Source: Cyanophora paradoxa (taxonomy: Eukaryota > Glaucocystophyceae > Cyanophorales > Cyanophoraceae). From it: 64,000 bases of DNA. The notes below the pieces were generated by a model, which had not been told where the DNA came from, did no database searches, and saw only the letters and a list, made by a program, of their open reading frames with translations. Numbering within the stretch: the first letter of the stretch is position 1; every line of letters begins with the position of its first letter. Of this stretch, positions 22,601-33,929 are shown piece after piece. Both the position numbers and the translations under genes were made by a program. The stretch spans positions 34,131 through 98,130 of the forward strand of contig QPMI01000597.1 of NCBI GenBank assembly GCA_004431415.1, read 5' to 3'.

Positions 22601-24383
22601 GCCGAGGAGAGCGAGGGCGAGGTGCGCGGCTGCAGGGGGCTGTCGGGAGAGCGGGCTCTGGGGCGGGCGGGGCGGGGCGGGGCGGGGAGTTGGGGGGGTG
22701 CCGGGCCCGGGCTCCCTCCATGCGCTCATGCGCCTCCCGCGGCCCGTCGACAGGATACGTCGGACGAGGCTTATGACAAACGGCACGAGCCGCTGTACTC
22801 TAAAGAGCGCCGTGGGCACCGCCTCACCTACAAAACCCCCGCGGTCCGTCCGTCTCTAGCGTGGGGCCGCCTGGGGCGGGGCGGGCGGCTGACGAGCGGG
22901 GGCCGGCAGGAGACGAGCGACGAGGCGTACATGGCGCGGCACCAGGGCTTCGAGCGGCAGGAGCGGGCGAGCTGGGAGGCGCGGACGGGCGGGGAGAAGA
23001 AGCGGCGGCGGCAGGCGCAGGCGACGCCGGAGCAGGCGGCGGCGGCGTCGCAGGCGTACCTGCGGAAGCTGCGGGACCTCGAGGCGCGGCTGCTCGCGGA
23101 GGCGGCGGTGGCGGCCCCCGAGGAGCCCGACGCCGCCCTCGACGCCCTCCCGGCCTCGGCGGGGTGGCGCCGCGCCCCGCCACCGCCGCCGCACCCACTC
23201 CTTCCCCGACGAGGCGCCCGCCCCGCGGCCGCCCCCGGCCGCCCCGCGGCCCCGCGGCGCCTCCGTCGGCTCCAAGGGCACCCCGGGCACCAAGAAGAAG
23301 CTCCAGGGCGCCGCCGCCGCCGCCGCCGCCGCCCGCCCCGCCCCAAGAGCCGCCCCGCCCAGCCGGCCGCCGCCCGCGCCGGACTCGACGTGCCGCACGG
23401 GGCGACGCCGGCGGGCCCCGCGGTGCAGCGGCCGCACCGGTCGACGGCGGGGTGCACCGCTCGCGGGACGCCGACTCGCCGCTGGCGCCGCGGGCGACGG
23501 CCACGGCGGGGGCCATCGCGGCGATGCGCGAGGCGCGCGCCCGCCGCGTCGCCATCGACAAGCGCAAGGCCAGCAGCCTCGCCGCCTTGCCGCCCCACCT
23601 CCAGCCCTACGAGCCGCCCCACCGGCCGCCCCCGCCGCCCCTCGAGAACTACGTCATCGTGCCTCCCCGGCCAGACGATCCCCCGTGCGCGCGCCGGCCC
23701 CGTCCGCCCTGCTTGGCGGCCGCCCTGAACGCGCACCGGCCGCAGGTTCCTCATCCGCCTCCGCAAGGTGCCGCGCCTGTATGGGGCCGGCGACGCCCCG
23801 GCGGCGACGACGGCGCTCTACGGGGCCCAGGCCTGGACGGCGTACGGGGCGTACGGGGCGGGCGAGGAGGGCGAGGAGGAGGAGAGCGAGGCGGACCTGG
23901 ACAGCGGCAGCGAGGGGGGCGGCGGGGAGGGGAGCCAGCTGCGGGCGGCCCCCGTGGTCCACGCCGCCGCCTCGGGCCCCGTCGCCGGCCGCCCCATCGC
24001 CGTGCGCATCTCGCTGCGGCCCCTCGCCGGCCCTGCGCCCCTCGCCGTGCAGGCCGCCCCGCCACCGCTCCGGCACCGGTCCCCTCGGCAGAGGGCGGTG
24101 CGGAGGGCGAGGGCGAGGGCGAGGCGGGCGGCGGGGGAGGGGGCTCCGGCACCCCCGCCGAGGTCGCCTCTGAGCCGGACCCTGGTCCCGCCCCGGCGCG
24201 CCCGGCACGCCCGACGAGGCGCCCGCCCCGCCCGAGTCCGAGCCCGACCCCGCGCCCGAGCCCGAGCCCGAGCCCGAGCCGCAGCCCCAGCCCGAGCGCG
24301 GCGCCCAGGCGGGTCTGGAGGGCCGCGCCCCAGCTGCGCCCCCCGAGCCCACCGCCGGCCCGGGAGAGGCCGCAGCACAGTGA
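19626..24383 (+). CDS. KANSL1/MSL1-like PEHE-domain chromatin protein
   Basis: The start MEHAPVVQSDTPG follows an intron acceptor. The N-terminal ~650 residues are low-complexity Pro/Ala/Ser, with a Glu-rich block (about 20630-20800) and a Lys/Arg cluster GKKGGNKTKRRAKSKGGSK at about 20917 that looks like a nuclear localisation signal. The conserved core comes late: PDDAIIVPSY, then GRIEVLRHRDIYVPQWRVM, DTSDEAYDKRHEPLYSKE and ETSDEAYMARHQGFERQERA. This is the PEHE pattern of KANSL1/MSL1 ('iptp.wr.v...DtSDeaY..RH...E..Er'), which docks the MYST acetyltransferase KAT8/MOF. A basic segment (MREARARRVAIDKRKASSLA) and an acidic/Pro-Glu tail follow, stop 24381-24383. The expected role is a scaffold of a MOF-type histone acetyltransferase complex. 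The tail after about 24180 changes frame, so an intron or sequence error is unresolved there. The doubled SDEAY motif is odd. Confidence 0.68.
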
Positions 24384-25234
24384 CCCCTTTCCCCCCCTAC
24401 CTGCATTAGTGGCAGCCCCGAGTTTCCTCTTTCAATAATTTCACTACGGTCTACGGCTTCCGAGTTGCAGCCTGCAGCTGCTGGCTGCAGCTGGCAGCAT
24501 GCCATGACCAGGCCGCCAGGCTTCATCCCCTCGAGGGTTGCAGTTGGCCCCCCGGGGCCCTGCGGCTTCATCCATCCGATGATCCCCTCCGAGGCTCGAG
24601 CTCAGGGCCCTGGGGCCTGCTCCCAGGCGGACTCCGAGGCTCCGAGGCTCCGGGAGAACTTGGAAGCCGCGGACTCAGTTAGCCCGACTCGGGTCGATCA
24701 TCGGATTGAAGCCTCGCGAATCGAATTCATTGATTGACGCTGACAATGCCAGCCTGACATGCATGGTCAGCTTAAGCGCTAACTCTTGAACTACTGTAGG
24801 CTAGTGTACGTAAGCCGTGGGTTCAACCGTCACGTGCACGGCGTATACGTAGGGTTCACTGATCATGAGTCAACTTGCAAGCTTCACTTCCGAAGTTCGG
24901 CAACTTGGCAATTCAAATGATTGCAAGACTCTAAGACTTCAAGACCGTCGGACCCGCAATAAATTCCGAATAGCTGCTGAGCACCGACCGTCGCCGAGTC
25001 GGTCCCATAGCCGGCCTACAAAGCTAGTAGCCTAGTAGCCTCTTAGCCAAAAATGTCAATCATCTCGTACTCGCTGATCATGAGTTCGATTTCGTGACTG
25101 ACCATGACATGACATTCGATCATTCGTCTAATACCTCACTTGCATGCGCAATTGCAGCTCGAACATTCCACACTGCAATTCAATTATTTTTTCCGGCCTC
25201 GGGAGCTTGAGACTCTGATCATGAAAGCTCGAGG
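24384..25234. other. AT-rich convergent intergenic region
   Basis: Lies between the 3' ends of two convergent genes. It contains CTGCAGCTGCTGGCTGCAGCTG near 24471 and a CGAGGCTC/CTCCGAGGCT motif repeated around 24590-24650. No supported gene. Confidence 0.6.
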
Positions 25235-26265
25235 CTAGGCAGAACTAGCGGGGGCGGCACGAGGGCTAGGGGCCCTCGCCTGCTGCGTGGGCTGCTGGGC
25301 CCGGCGGGCGGAGAGCGCCGGAGCGGGGTCCCTGGCGCGCGGGCTGCTCGCCGGGCCCCGCGGGCTCGCGCGGGTGCGGAGGCCGCGGACGGGGCCCCAG
25401 AGGCGGCGCCGGCGCTGGCTCGCCGTCATCAAGTCCAGCACCTCGTCTCCCTGCCCCGGCAGCTCCAGCGCCGGTGGACCCGCCCGCCGTACCGCCCGCA
25501 GCGGCCCCGCAGGCACCACGGGCCCCGTGGGCGGCGCGGAGGCGTCGGGGGCGGTGGGGCGAGGCGGCGCAGGGCGGCGCGCCGGTTGAGGATCTCCTCC
25601 ATGGAGACCTTCGGGAAGGGCGAGGCAACGCCCCTGGGGCGCCCCGCCCCGGGCGGGCCGGCGCCGGTGGCGCGCCCGCCTGGCCGCCGGCTGCGGGGGC
25701 GGGGCGAGCCGAGAGGGAGCCGGGGGCGGGGGAGGAGGGGGCGGGGGAGTGCCCGGGGCTCCGGTGGGGCCGGCTGTTAGGGGCGGAGGAGGGGGCGGGG
25801 GCGGCGGCGTACCAGGGGCGCCAGTAGGCCCGGCTCTCGGGGGAGGGGGAGGAGAGGGCGGGTGCCCGAGGGTGCCGGGGCTGCCGGAAGAGCCGGCTGC
25901 GGGGGGCGGCGGGGGAGGCGTGGCCCGGGGGAGATGGGCGAGGGCGGGAGGTACGGCGCGCGAATCCAGAGGCGCTGGCGTCGGCACCGCTCTCGGCAGG
26001 CAAGGTCCATTTGATGGGCTATCGCACATACACGTGCACGTGCACGACGTATCTCCAGCCCGCGCAGACTCCAGAACCTCGACACGCTGCGAGCAAAGCG
26101 TTTCAGGCTCAGGCTCAACGGCGACTTAACAAAGCGCCGTAGGAGATCGACGTATGTGCAGCGATGGGTGGACGCGCGAACCTTGAGAAGCCGACTCAAG
26201 CTCAACCGCAGCCGCCGCACGTCCTCGAGCTCTACGTCAAACCTCCAGCGCCGCGCCGCCACCAT
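25235..26265 (-). CDS. Proline-rich protein with coiled coil and WH2-like motif (actin-regulator-like)
   Basis: From ATG 26265 the minus strand reads FDVELEDVRRLRLSLSRLLK, spliced to RVEVLESARAGDT, a heptad-like helix. After another intron comes a formin-FH1/WASP-style polyproline region with two GAPGTPPPPPPPPP-type repeats (about 25730-25870). Then comes FPKVSMEEILNRRAALRR (about 25590), which resembles a WH2 actin-binding helix, and after a further intron GDEVLDLMTASQRRRR, vaguely GoLoco-like. Coil, polyproline and WH2 in that order recall WAVE/WASP-family nucleation promoters, which use profilin-bound actin. The VCA acidic end is absent: the C-terminus is Ala/Pro/Arg-rich. Exon frames change between modules, so splice sites are my inference. 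Function is tentative; it could simply be a low-complexity protein. Confidence 0.42.
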
Positions 26266-26742
26266 AGGTAGTCGCTGCTCCGAGCTGGCCGCCGCCTATC
26301 TAGCTATAGCGAGGTCCGTCGCGAATTCTAGTGAAGTCGGTGCGCAAGCGCTGCCTCGGCATCTCGCGCCCATCCTTTTCATCGTCCCGCGCGCCCGAGC
26401 TGGATCGGCGTTTTTGACAAGCGAGAAGATTGCTGTACTCCCCCGAATCTCCCCCCCACAAAGCTCGGGCCTCGTAGGCTCTCCTAGCTTCGAGCTCGCA
26501 GTTTCGACCTAAAGGGTACCTGACATAAGCTGTGCAGAAGCAGCCGAAGCAGCAAGCTTAAGGCCAGGCCGCGAACCAGCCCCGCGGCCGAACCTGCCAG
26601 GCTGCCGGACAGCTCTCGGCCCAGCCTCCAACCACCTGAAATACGCTGAAAAAGCATAATACAGTTCTAGGAAAGCGATCGAAGGGCGCCGACCCTCCCG
26701 CCGGCTTGATAGCTAAATTCCCGAGGCCCGAGCGCCGAGCGG
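26266..26742. other. Divergent intergenic region
   Basis: About 480 bp between the start codons of the proline-rich gene and the beta-helix gene. It contains CGAAGCAGCAAGCTTAAGGCCAGGCC around 26540 and AT-rich patches near 26640-26720. It probably holds both promoters; no motif is certain. Confidence 0.5.
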
Positions 26743-28222
26743 ATGGAGCGGGAGCGCGAGCGGGTGCTGCTCGTCGTGGAGGGGACCGGCAACCCGGGGA
26801 CCTACCCGACGATCGCGGCGGCGTGGGGCGCGGCGAAGAGCATCGGCGCCGTCAGCGACCTCGAGGTTTACATCGTCGTGAGGGAGAACGCGGCGCGGCC
26901 GCCGGCCTCCCCGGCGGCACGTCTACCCTCCTCGCCGGCCCGCTCGCTGGCGATGAGCCCGAAGCGGCCGCCGGGGAGCCCCTTGCTGCACTCGCCGGCG
27001 CCCTCGAGCCCCGGGGCGGGGAGCCCGAAGAGGGGCGGGGCCAAGGGCGGGGCGGGGGCGGCGTGGGAGGGCCCGACCTACCTGGACCTGGGGGAGGGGG
27101 CGCGGCTCACCGTGGTAGGGGCGGGGCCCGGGGTGACGCTGCGGGCGGGCGGGGGGACGGGGACGGCTCTCTCGTGCGCCGGCCGCTCCTCCACCGTCCT
27201 CTTCCGCAATCTCCGCGTGGAGGGCAAGGCCCGCCCCGCCCCGCCCCGCCCCTCCTTGCCTCTCTGCCTGCAGCTGAGCCCGCAGCGGGGGGCAGGTGTA
27301 CCTCGACGGGCGGCAGTGCGAGTGGCGCTTCGAGGAGGTGACGATCGACGGGCGGCAGGCCTCGGGCCCCGGCGCCGCCCTCGCCGCGGCGGGGCCGGGG
27401 CGGGACGGCTCGCTGCTGCGGGTGACGGGGTGCCGGCTGCTGGGGCGGGCGCGGGGGGCGGGGACCGGCCTCGCGGGGCTCGCCTTCGCGGCGCGGGGCG
27501 GCATGCTCCTCTGCTCCGAGAGCGCCCTCGACGGCTTCGACACGGGCCTCGACGTCGCCGGGCCCTGCACCCTCGAGGCCCGCCCCCGCCCCGCCCCGCC
27601 GCTCTTCCCCGGTCCCCGTGCGACGCGGGGCGGGGGCGGGGCAGGTGACGGGGACGAAGGTGGCGCGGTGCGCGGGCCGGCGATGCGGCTGCGGGCGCCC
27701 GTGACGGGGCGCGTGGAGGCGTGCGACCTCCTCGGCAACCCCGGCGGAGGTGCGCGCCCCCGCCCCTCGCGCGCCGGCGCCCGGCCTCGCCTGAGGCCCG
27801 ACGCCGGCCGGGCGCGCAGGCGTGCGCTTCGTGGACGCTGCGGGGCTCGCCTGCGCGCCCTTCCTCGAGGTCCTCGCCTCCCCGGTCCGCCCGCGCCCTC
27901 CCGCCCCCTCACCCTCGCCCCCCGCCGAGGCCACGCACCCCGCCCCCAGACGTGCCCCAGCGTGCCGCCCTCGGAGGAAGTGGCCCCTGGCGAGGGCCCC
28001 GGCCTGCACCTGCAGGGGGCCCCCCTCGCCCGTCCCCCCGGGGACGCGCCGCACTCGCCGCGGCCGTACGAGGAGGTGGCCGTCCCCCTGCTCGCCGCCC
28101 CGCCCCACCGCCTCGCCGCCGCCGCCGCCGCCTCCGCCGGCCTTCCAGAGGGCCGCAGCGAGGCGGCGGCTATCGCCGAGCAGTGCGCCGCCCTCGCAAG
28201 CTCCCTCGGCCGCCGCGCGTAG
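26743..28222 (+). CDS. Right-handed parallel beta-helix (pectin-lyase-like) protein
   Basis: The ORF opens MERERERVLLVVEGTGNPG followed by TYPTIAAAWGAAKSIG and LEVYIVV, the usual beginning of pectate-lyase-fold proteins ('v...g...y.TIqaAi.aa...d.i.i'). Repeated strand-turn units follow: LTVVGAGPGVTLRAG, STVLFRNLRVEG, VYLDGRQCEWRFEEVTIDG, LLRVTGCRLLGRA, MLLCSESALDGFDTGLDV, VTGTKVARCAGPAMRL and GRVEACDLLGNPGGG. These look like beta-helix rungs with inward-facing small and hydrophobic residues. A Pro/Ser-rich insert (about 26900-27060) interrupts the first rungs. No catalytic Asp/Arg triad is evident and there is no signal peptide, so an intracellular carbohydrate-binding or scaffold role is as likely as lyase activity. 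At least four introns. Stop TAG at 28220-28222. Confidence 0.58.
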
Positions 28223-28866
28223 TCGACTTCAGTTTCCAGCTGCAGTAGAGTTTAGGCCCGAGCGCGAGTTCGGTTAGCTCATGATCATCGCAGCTAGCGC
28301 TCGCGCTAGAGCTCGAGCTGTGTGTACGTTCCGCGGCCGCGGCCGTACTGCGCATGCATGCGCAGCTGTCGCATAGGCTGGCTTTGCACGAAATTCAAAA
28401 TATTAATGGCTGATGTTGCCTAGGCATAGTGTTGATGCGATATAGCGCACGTGGGCATGCATGCTCGCGCGCATGCGCATCAGCAAAAACGCATGCGCGC
28501 GCGAAATTGATCGTGGAGCTCGAGAGTGGGGGAAAGAATCCGAGACGGGTATCGGTTCTTTCCGGCTTGTCTTCTGCGGGCGGTTCCCGGCGACCTTTCT
28601 GCGATCTCCGAACGCGAGATCACCGATTAGTGGGCCGCAGCTATCGTCCGGACCGAAGCCGCCCTGCGGGCCTCAGCGCCGATCACCGACACCCCTGGAC
28701 AAGCCAGCGAGGAGAAGCGTGGCGAGGAAAGCTTGAATACGCCGCGAGTGCCGCTCATTGCAGCGCGCACGCTCCACTCTGCGAGCCGGGCCGAGATCGC
28801 GACCACACCCAGCGCTTGAGCGCCTCTGGGAGCGAGCGAGCAGGCGACTCCGCGTGTCGCAGCGAT
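28223..28866. other. Intergenic region with GCATGC-rich palindromes
   Basis: About 640 bp between two tandem genes. The stretch around 28345-28500 is packed with GCATGC/GCGCATGCGC palindromes (for example TGCGCATGCATGCGCA near 28348). No convincing ORF; presumed 3' UTR of the beta-helix gene and promoter of the Mak21-like gene. Confidence 0.55.
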
Positions 28867-31800
28867 ATGGTGCGCTTAGCTCGTGTTAACGATGTGCGAT
28901 CGGTGCCCTCCTCACTCTGCATTGCGGGAGCGCAGGCGAGCTCCAAGAGCGCGGAGGCCGGGGGCAAGCCAGCGCCAGACGCAGCGGTCCCGAAGAAGGA
29001 GCGGCAGTGGCGTGGGCGGCGCCAGAAGGGTTTTATCCCGAACGCCAAGCCCGCATCGGGCGCCGACGAGAATGCAAAGCCGCAGCCGCCGGCGCCAGCC
29101 AAGGCCGCTGAGATCAAGGCTGCATCGGCACCAGCGAGCAGCGGCGCCGGCGCGGGCAGCAAGAAAGGCGGCGCGAAGAATGCGGAGCAGCCCAAGCAGG
29201 CCAAGCAGGGTCAGCCTAAGCAGCCGAAGCAGCAAGGCCAGGCCAAGCAGGAGCCACAACAGCAGGCTCAAAAGCAGGGCAGCGCGGGCCCCAAGGGGCC
29301 CAAGGAAGGCGCCAAGGGAGGCAAGGGCAGCAAGGCGGGCAAGCAAGGCAAGGGTGGCAAAGAGGCGCGCACCGCGCCCAGCGCCGCAGCGCAGCGCGCG
29401 CCTGACGGCGCCGGCGCAGAACGGGAAGCAGGGCGACGCGGGCAAGGGAGAGGGGGGCCACGCGGCCAACGCCGTCAAGGTCCGTGAGCCGCGCGCGGGG
29501 CGCCGCCGCGCGGGGCTCGACGCGCGGCGCAGGGCCCCGGCGGGGCGGGCAAGGCGCACGTTCGGTTCGAGGGCGCGGAGCCGGCGGGGGCGGGGGCGGC
29601 GGGGGCGGCGGGGCCGGGGAAGGAGGGGCCGAGGAAGGGGGGCTGGGCGGGGCTGGACAAGGAGGCGGAGCTGCTGCCGTGGTGGGAGCGGCTGCCGGAG
29701 GTGCCCCCCGCGAAGGGCGCGATCCGCCCCGAGGACGTGGCGGGCCTGCGGGGGAAGGCGGAGCGGGCGTACGAGCGCGAGGTCGAGCGGCACGACGCGC
29801 GCCTCGGCAAGGACGGCGCCCGCGAGGAGACCTGGCTCCGCACCGTCACCAAGGAGGGCACCCTCTCCGACAGGGCCCGCCCCCCCGCCCCGCCCCCGCC
29901 TGACGCAACGGGCGCGCCTGACGGGGGAGCGCGCAGGTGGCGGCGCTGACGATGACGGTGCAGAGCAGCTGCGTGCACCGGCTGGGGGCGCTGCGGCAGC
30001 TGCTGGCGGCGGCGGGGAAGAAGGGCCACCGGGAGGCCCAGACGGCCGTGAACGCGCTGAAGGAGCTGTTCCTCGAGAGCGTCCTCCCGGACCGCAAGCT
30101 GCGGTGGCTGGACCAGCAGCCGGGGCTCGGCTCGCCGCACGCGACCGAGGCGCACCTGGCGTACTGGCATTTCGAGGACCGGCTGAAGGCGGCGTACGCC
30201 GAGTTCGTGGCGGTGCTCGAGGAGGGGAGCCACAACGCCCTCAAGTTCTTCAAGGAGCTCGCCATCCGCTCCATGTGGGAGCTCCTCGCGGGGAAGCCCG
30301 AGCAGGAGAAGGTGCTCCTCGCGGCGGTGGTGAACAAGCTGGGGGACCCGGAGCGGGCGGTGGCGGCCAAGGTGGCGTACCTGCTGGGGCAGCTGGTGCA
30401 GAAGCACCCCGCCATGAAGCGCGTCGTCGTCGGCGAGGTCGAGCACCTCCTCCTCCGCCCCAACGTCTCCCCCCGCGCCCGGTGCCCCCCGCCCCCCCTC
30501 CTCCCCCTCGCGCCCCGTGCGAGGCGCGGCGGGGCGGCGGGGGCAGGTTCTACGCGGTGACGTTCCTGAGCCAGCTGCTGCTGCTGCGCTCCGAGGGGGA
30601 CCTCGCCGCGAAGCTCGTCGACATCTACCTCGCCCTCTTCGCCGCCCTCGCCGCCCACGCCGGCGACAAGAAGCCCGGCGGCAAGAAGCCGGCCCTCGGC
30701 AAGCGCGACCGCAAGCGCGCGCTGCGGGAGGAGGCGCCGGCGAGCGCCAAGAGGCGGGCGGAGGCGGAGGCGGCGGCGCGGGCGGCCAAAGGCGGCCTCG
30801 CCGTCGAGGGGCGCATCCTGCAGGCCATCCTCGCCGGCGTCAACCGCGCCTTCCCCTTCGCCGCCGCCTCGATCGCCCCGGAGGTCTACGAGCGCCACGT
30901 CGCCGCCCTCTTCCGCATGGTCCACGCCGCTCACTTCAACGCCGCCGTCCAGGCCCGCCCCGCCCTCGCCCCCGCCTTCGCGCCCGACGCCCCGCTGACC
31001 CGGCGCGCGGCGCGGCACGCACGGGCAGGCGCTGACGCTGCTGTACCAAATCATGTCGACGCGGGGCGGGGCGACGGAGCGCTTCTACCGGGCGCTGTAC
31101 GAGGCGCTGCTGGCGCCGGAGCTGCGGCTCTCCTCGAAGCAGACGATGCTCCTGAACCTCGTCTTCCGGGCGCTCAAGCACGACCCCTCGGAGGCCCGCG
31201 CCGCCGCCTTCCTCAAGCGCCTCCTCCAGGTCGCGTGCTACGCCCCGCCGGCGCTCGCCTGCGGCCTCCTCGTGCTCGCCTCGGAGGCCCTCCGCCAGCA
31301 CCCCGCCCTCTGGCGCACCCTCCTCGACCCCGAGGCCGCCCTCGCCGCCGGCGCCGTCGCCGCCGCCGCCGCCGCCCTCAAGGCCCAGTCCGCCCGCGAG
31401 GAGCGCGCCAAGGCCGACGCCGCCGCCGCCAAGCGCAGCTGGAAGCACCGCGGCAAGCGCGCCGGCTCCGGCGACGCCGACGCGGCGGACAAGGCGGACG
31501 CTGCAGACAAGGACGAGGCGGTGCGCGCCGCCGCGAGCCGCGCGCGCACGCGCCGGGGGCTGCGGCCGACGGGGCGGGGCGGGGCCGCAGAGCGAGGCGG
31601 AGTCGCAGGGCTCCGGGGCCGGGGCCGGGGCGGCGGCGAAGGGGGCGGGGGCGGGGACGCTGCTCTCGGCGGGGGCTACGACCCGCGCAAGCGGGAGCCG
31701 CTGCACGCCAAGGCCGAGACGGCCTGCGCCTGGGAGCTCGTGCGCGCGCCCCGCCCCGCCCCGCCCCGCGCCGCCCCGCTCGCCGCGCCGCTGAGGGGCG

Positions 31801-33538
31801 GGGCAGGGGGAGCTAGCGCGGCACTACCACCCCTCGGTCGCCCGCTTCGCGCAGACGCTCCTCGCCGGCGAGCACGTCGGCTACCAGGCCCGCCCCCACG
31901 CCGCTGCCCGCAGGCGCTCTGCTCTCCCCGCTGAGGCGGGGCGCAGGGGGACCCGCTGAAGGACTTCGCCCTCTCCGCCTTCCTCGACCGCTTCGTGTAC
32001 AAGAACCCGAAGAAGTCGAGGACGGAGGAGGGCGCCCCCGCCCGCCAGCCCCTCAAGGTCCCCCGCCCCCGGCCCGCCCCCTCGCCGCCTCGCCGGGGCC
32101 GAGCGCGGGCGGGGCCAGAACGCGGGGTCGGTGACGCGGGCGGCGTACGTGGCGCGGGGGCTGGGGGAGGCGCCCGTGAACACGGCGGCGTTCCTGGAGC
32201 GGGGGGAGGGCGGGGTGGCGGAGGACGAGGTCTTCTTCCACAAGTTCTTCGCCGAGCGCCGCCGCCTCGAGGAGCTCCGCGCCCGCGGCAAGGCCCGCCG
32301 CAAGAAGAAGGGCGAGGGCGAGGGCGCCGAGGGCGACGAGGACGACGGCCTCGACGGGGTGCGACCCCGCGCGCCCCCCGGCCCCCCGCCGGCCCCGCCC
32401 GGGGCGGCGGCCGGCCGACGGGGCGGCCCCGCAGGTGGTGGACGCCGCGGTCGGCGAGGAGGACGACGACGACAGCGCCGTGCACCCCGCCCCGCCCCGC
32501 CGCCGCGCGGCCCTGGCCGATGCGCGCGCGCATGCACGGGGGCAGGACCTGGGCAGCCTGAGCAGCGACGACGACGACGGGGGCCTCGACTCGGGCTCGG
32601 ACTCGGGCTCGGAGGAGGAGGAGGAGGGCGGGGGCGGCGGCAGCGACGAGGACGAGGTGTGGTTCGAGGGGGAGGAGGACCAGGAGGTGGACGCCGCGCA
32701 GGCGCAGGCCCTCCTGAAGAAGCTCGCCGCCAAGGCCGGCGGCAAGAAGAAGAAGGGGGGCCGGGGCGGGGCGAGCGACGAGGAGGAGGCGTCGGAGATG
32801 GAGATGGGGGAGGAGGAGGCGGCGGCTTCGGAGGCCTCGGGGGACCTCGAGGTGGAGGGGGACGAGGCGATGGACGCCGCAGTCCGCGGCGACCTCCGCG
32901 GCAAGGCCCGCACCCCCTCCCCTCCCGCCCCGCCTCCCCCTTCCCCCTTGCTCTCTGAGGCGCCGCGCCGCAGATCGCCGAGCTCTTCGGCGGCGCCGTC
33001 GAGGAGGACGGCGAGGGCGAGGACGAGGAGGAGGCGGAGGAGGAGGAGGAGGAGGAGGGGCGGAAGGGGCGGGGCGGGAAGCGGCGGCGGCGGGAGGCGG
33101 GCGGGGAGGGGGCGACCTTCGCGAGCGCCGACGACTTTGCGGAGCTGCTCGAGCGCTCGGGCACCGACGAGCGCGGCGGCGCCTTCCACCCCAAGCAGGC
33201 CCGACGCCGCCCCCGCCCCGCCCCGCCCTCCCCTTCCGACTCGCCCCCGCCGCCCCGCAGATCGAGCACGAGCGGCGCGCCGAGCGGCGGGGCGGTGGCG
33301 GCCGGGGGCGGGGATGGCGCGGAGCTCCTCGCGGCGGCGGCGGCGGCAGCAGCAGCGAGGGCCGAGGAGGCGGCAACAGGGGCCGCGGCTTCGGCACCCG
33401 CGGCCGCGGCGGGGGCGGCCGCGGCGGGGGCGGGCGGGCGGGGGCGGCCGCGGCGGAGGCGGCCGGGGCAAGCGGCCCGGCTCGGGACGAGGGCGCGGAG
33501 GGCGAGGAGGCGGTGGCAAACGGGCCCGGACGTCCTAG
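28867..33538 (+). CDS. CEBPZ/Mak21/Noc1 ribosome-assembly factor
   Basis: After a Lys/Gln-rich N-terminus (ATG 28867), a GC-AG intron (29365-29419) and a GT-AG intron at 29479, the protein reads AHVRFEGAEP, WWERLPEVPPAKGA and ETWLRTVTKEGTLSD. Then come TMTVQSSCVHRLGALRQLL, LKELFLESVLPDRKLRWLD, RLKAAYAEFVAVLEEGSHN and FFKELAIRSMWELLAGKPEQ. FYAVTFLSQLLLLRSEGDLA, LQAILAGVNRAFPFA, HAAHFNAAVQ-ALTLLYQIM, RFYRALYEALL, KQTMLLNLVFRALKHD, HYHPSVARFAQTLL, DPLKDFALSAFLDRFVYKNP and VFFHKFFAERR complete a full CBF/Mak21 domain as in yeast Mak21/Noc1 and human CEBPZ. These proteins act in the nucleolus on pre-60S export and maturation. The C-terminus is strongly acidic (SDDDDGGLDSGSDSGSEEEE) and ends in an RGG-rich tail ending KRARTS. 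The RGG tail needs a frame change inside the last exon, so a small intron or assembly indel is likely. Confidence 0.9.
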
Positions 33539-33929
33539 TGTTTGGCGTATGCATTTTGACGCGACACGCGATGTCAGCTGCAGCTGGCTATGGCTAGCTT
33601 TCAACTGCTACAGAAGATCGCGTGTGCCCACGTATGCATCTCCGAGTCTTAGAGTGCGCGCGGCGCGTTCGCGTCGGGGAGTCGCCGGGGACGTCGACGC
33701 GTACGCCGGGCCGGGAGTCGGGAGTCGGGAGTCGATCAAGCTCTAGATCTAGATCTCGATCGCGAGAGTGCGCACCGCTTCGTACCGCGGCCGGCGGACC
33801 GCCGGCGGACCGGCGGCGGTACCGCTTCGGCCAGAGATGGGACGCCGCCAGCTGGCAGGGTACCGTATTATACGTACCGACGTTGCGAAATCGATTCATA
33901 TGCGCGTGATGTCACCTTCCGACCTTTGA
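33539..33929. other. Intergenic stretch with simple repeats
   Basis: Contains a tandem GGGAGTC run (about 33714-33734), TCTAGATCTAGATCTCGATCG (33745-33765) and a GGACCGCCGGCGGACCGGCGG cluster around 33797-33820. No gene seen. Confidence 0.5.
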
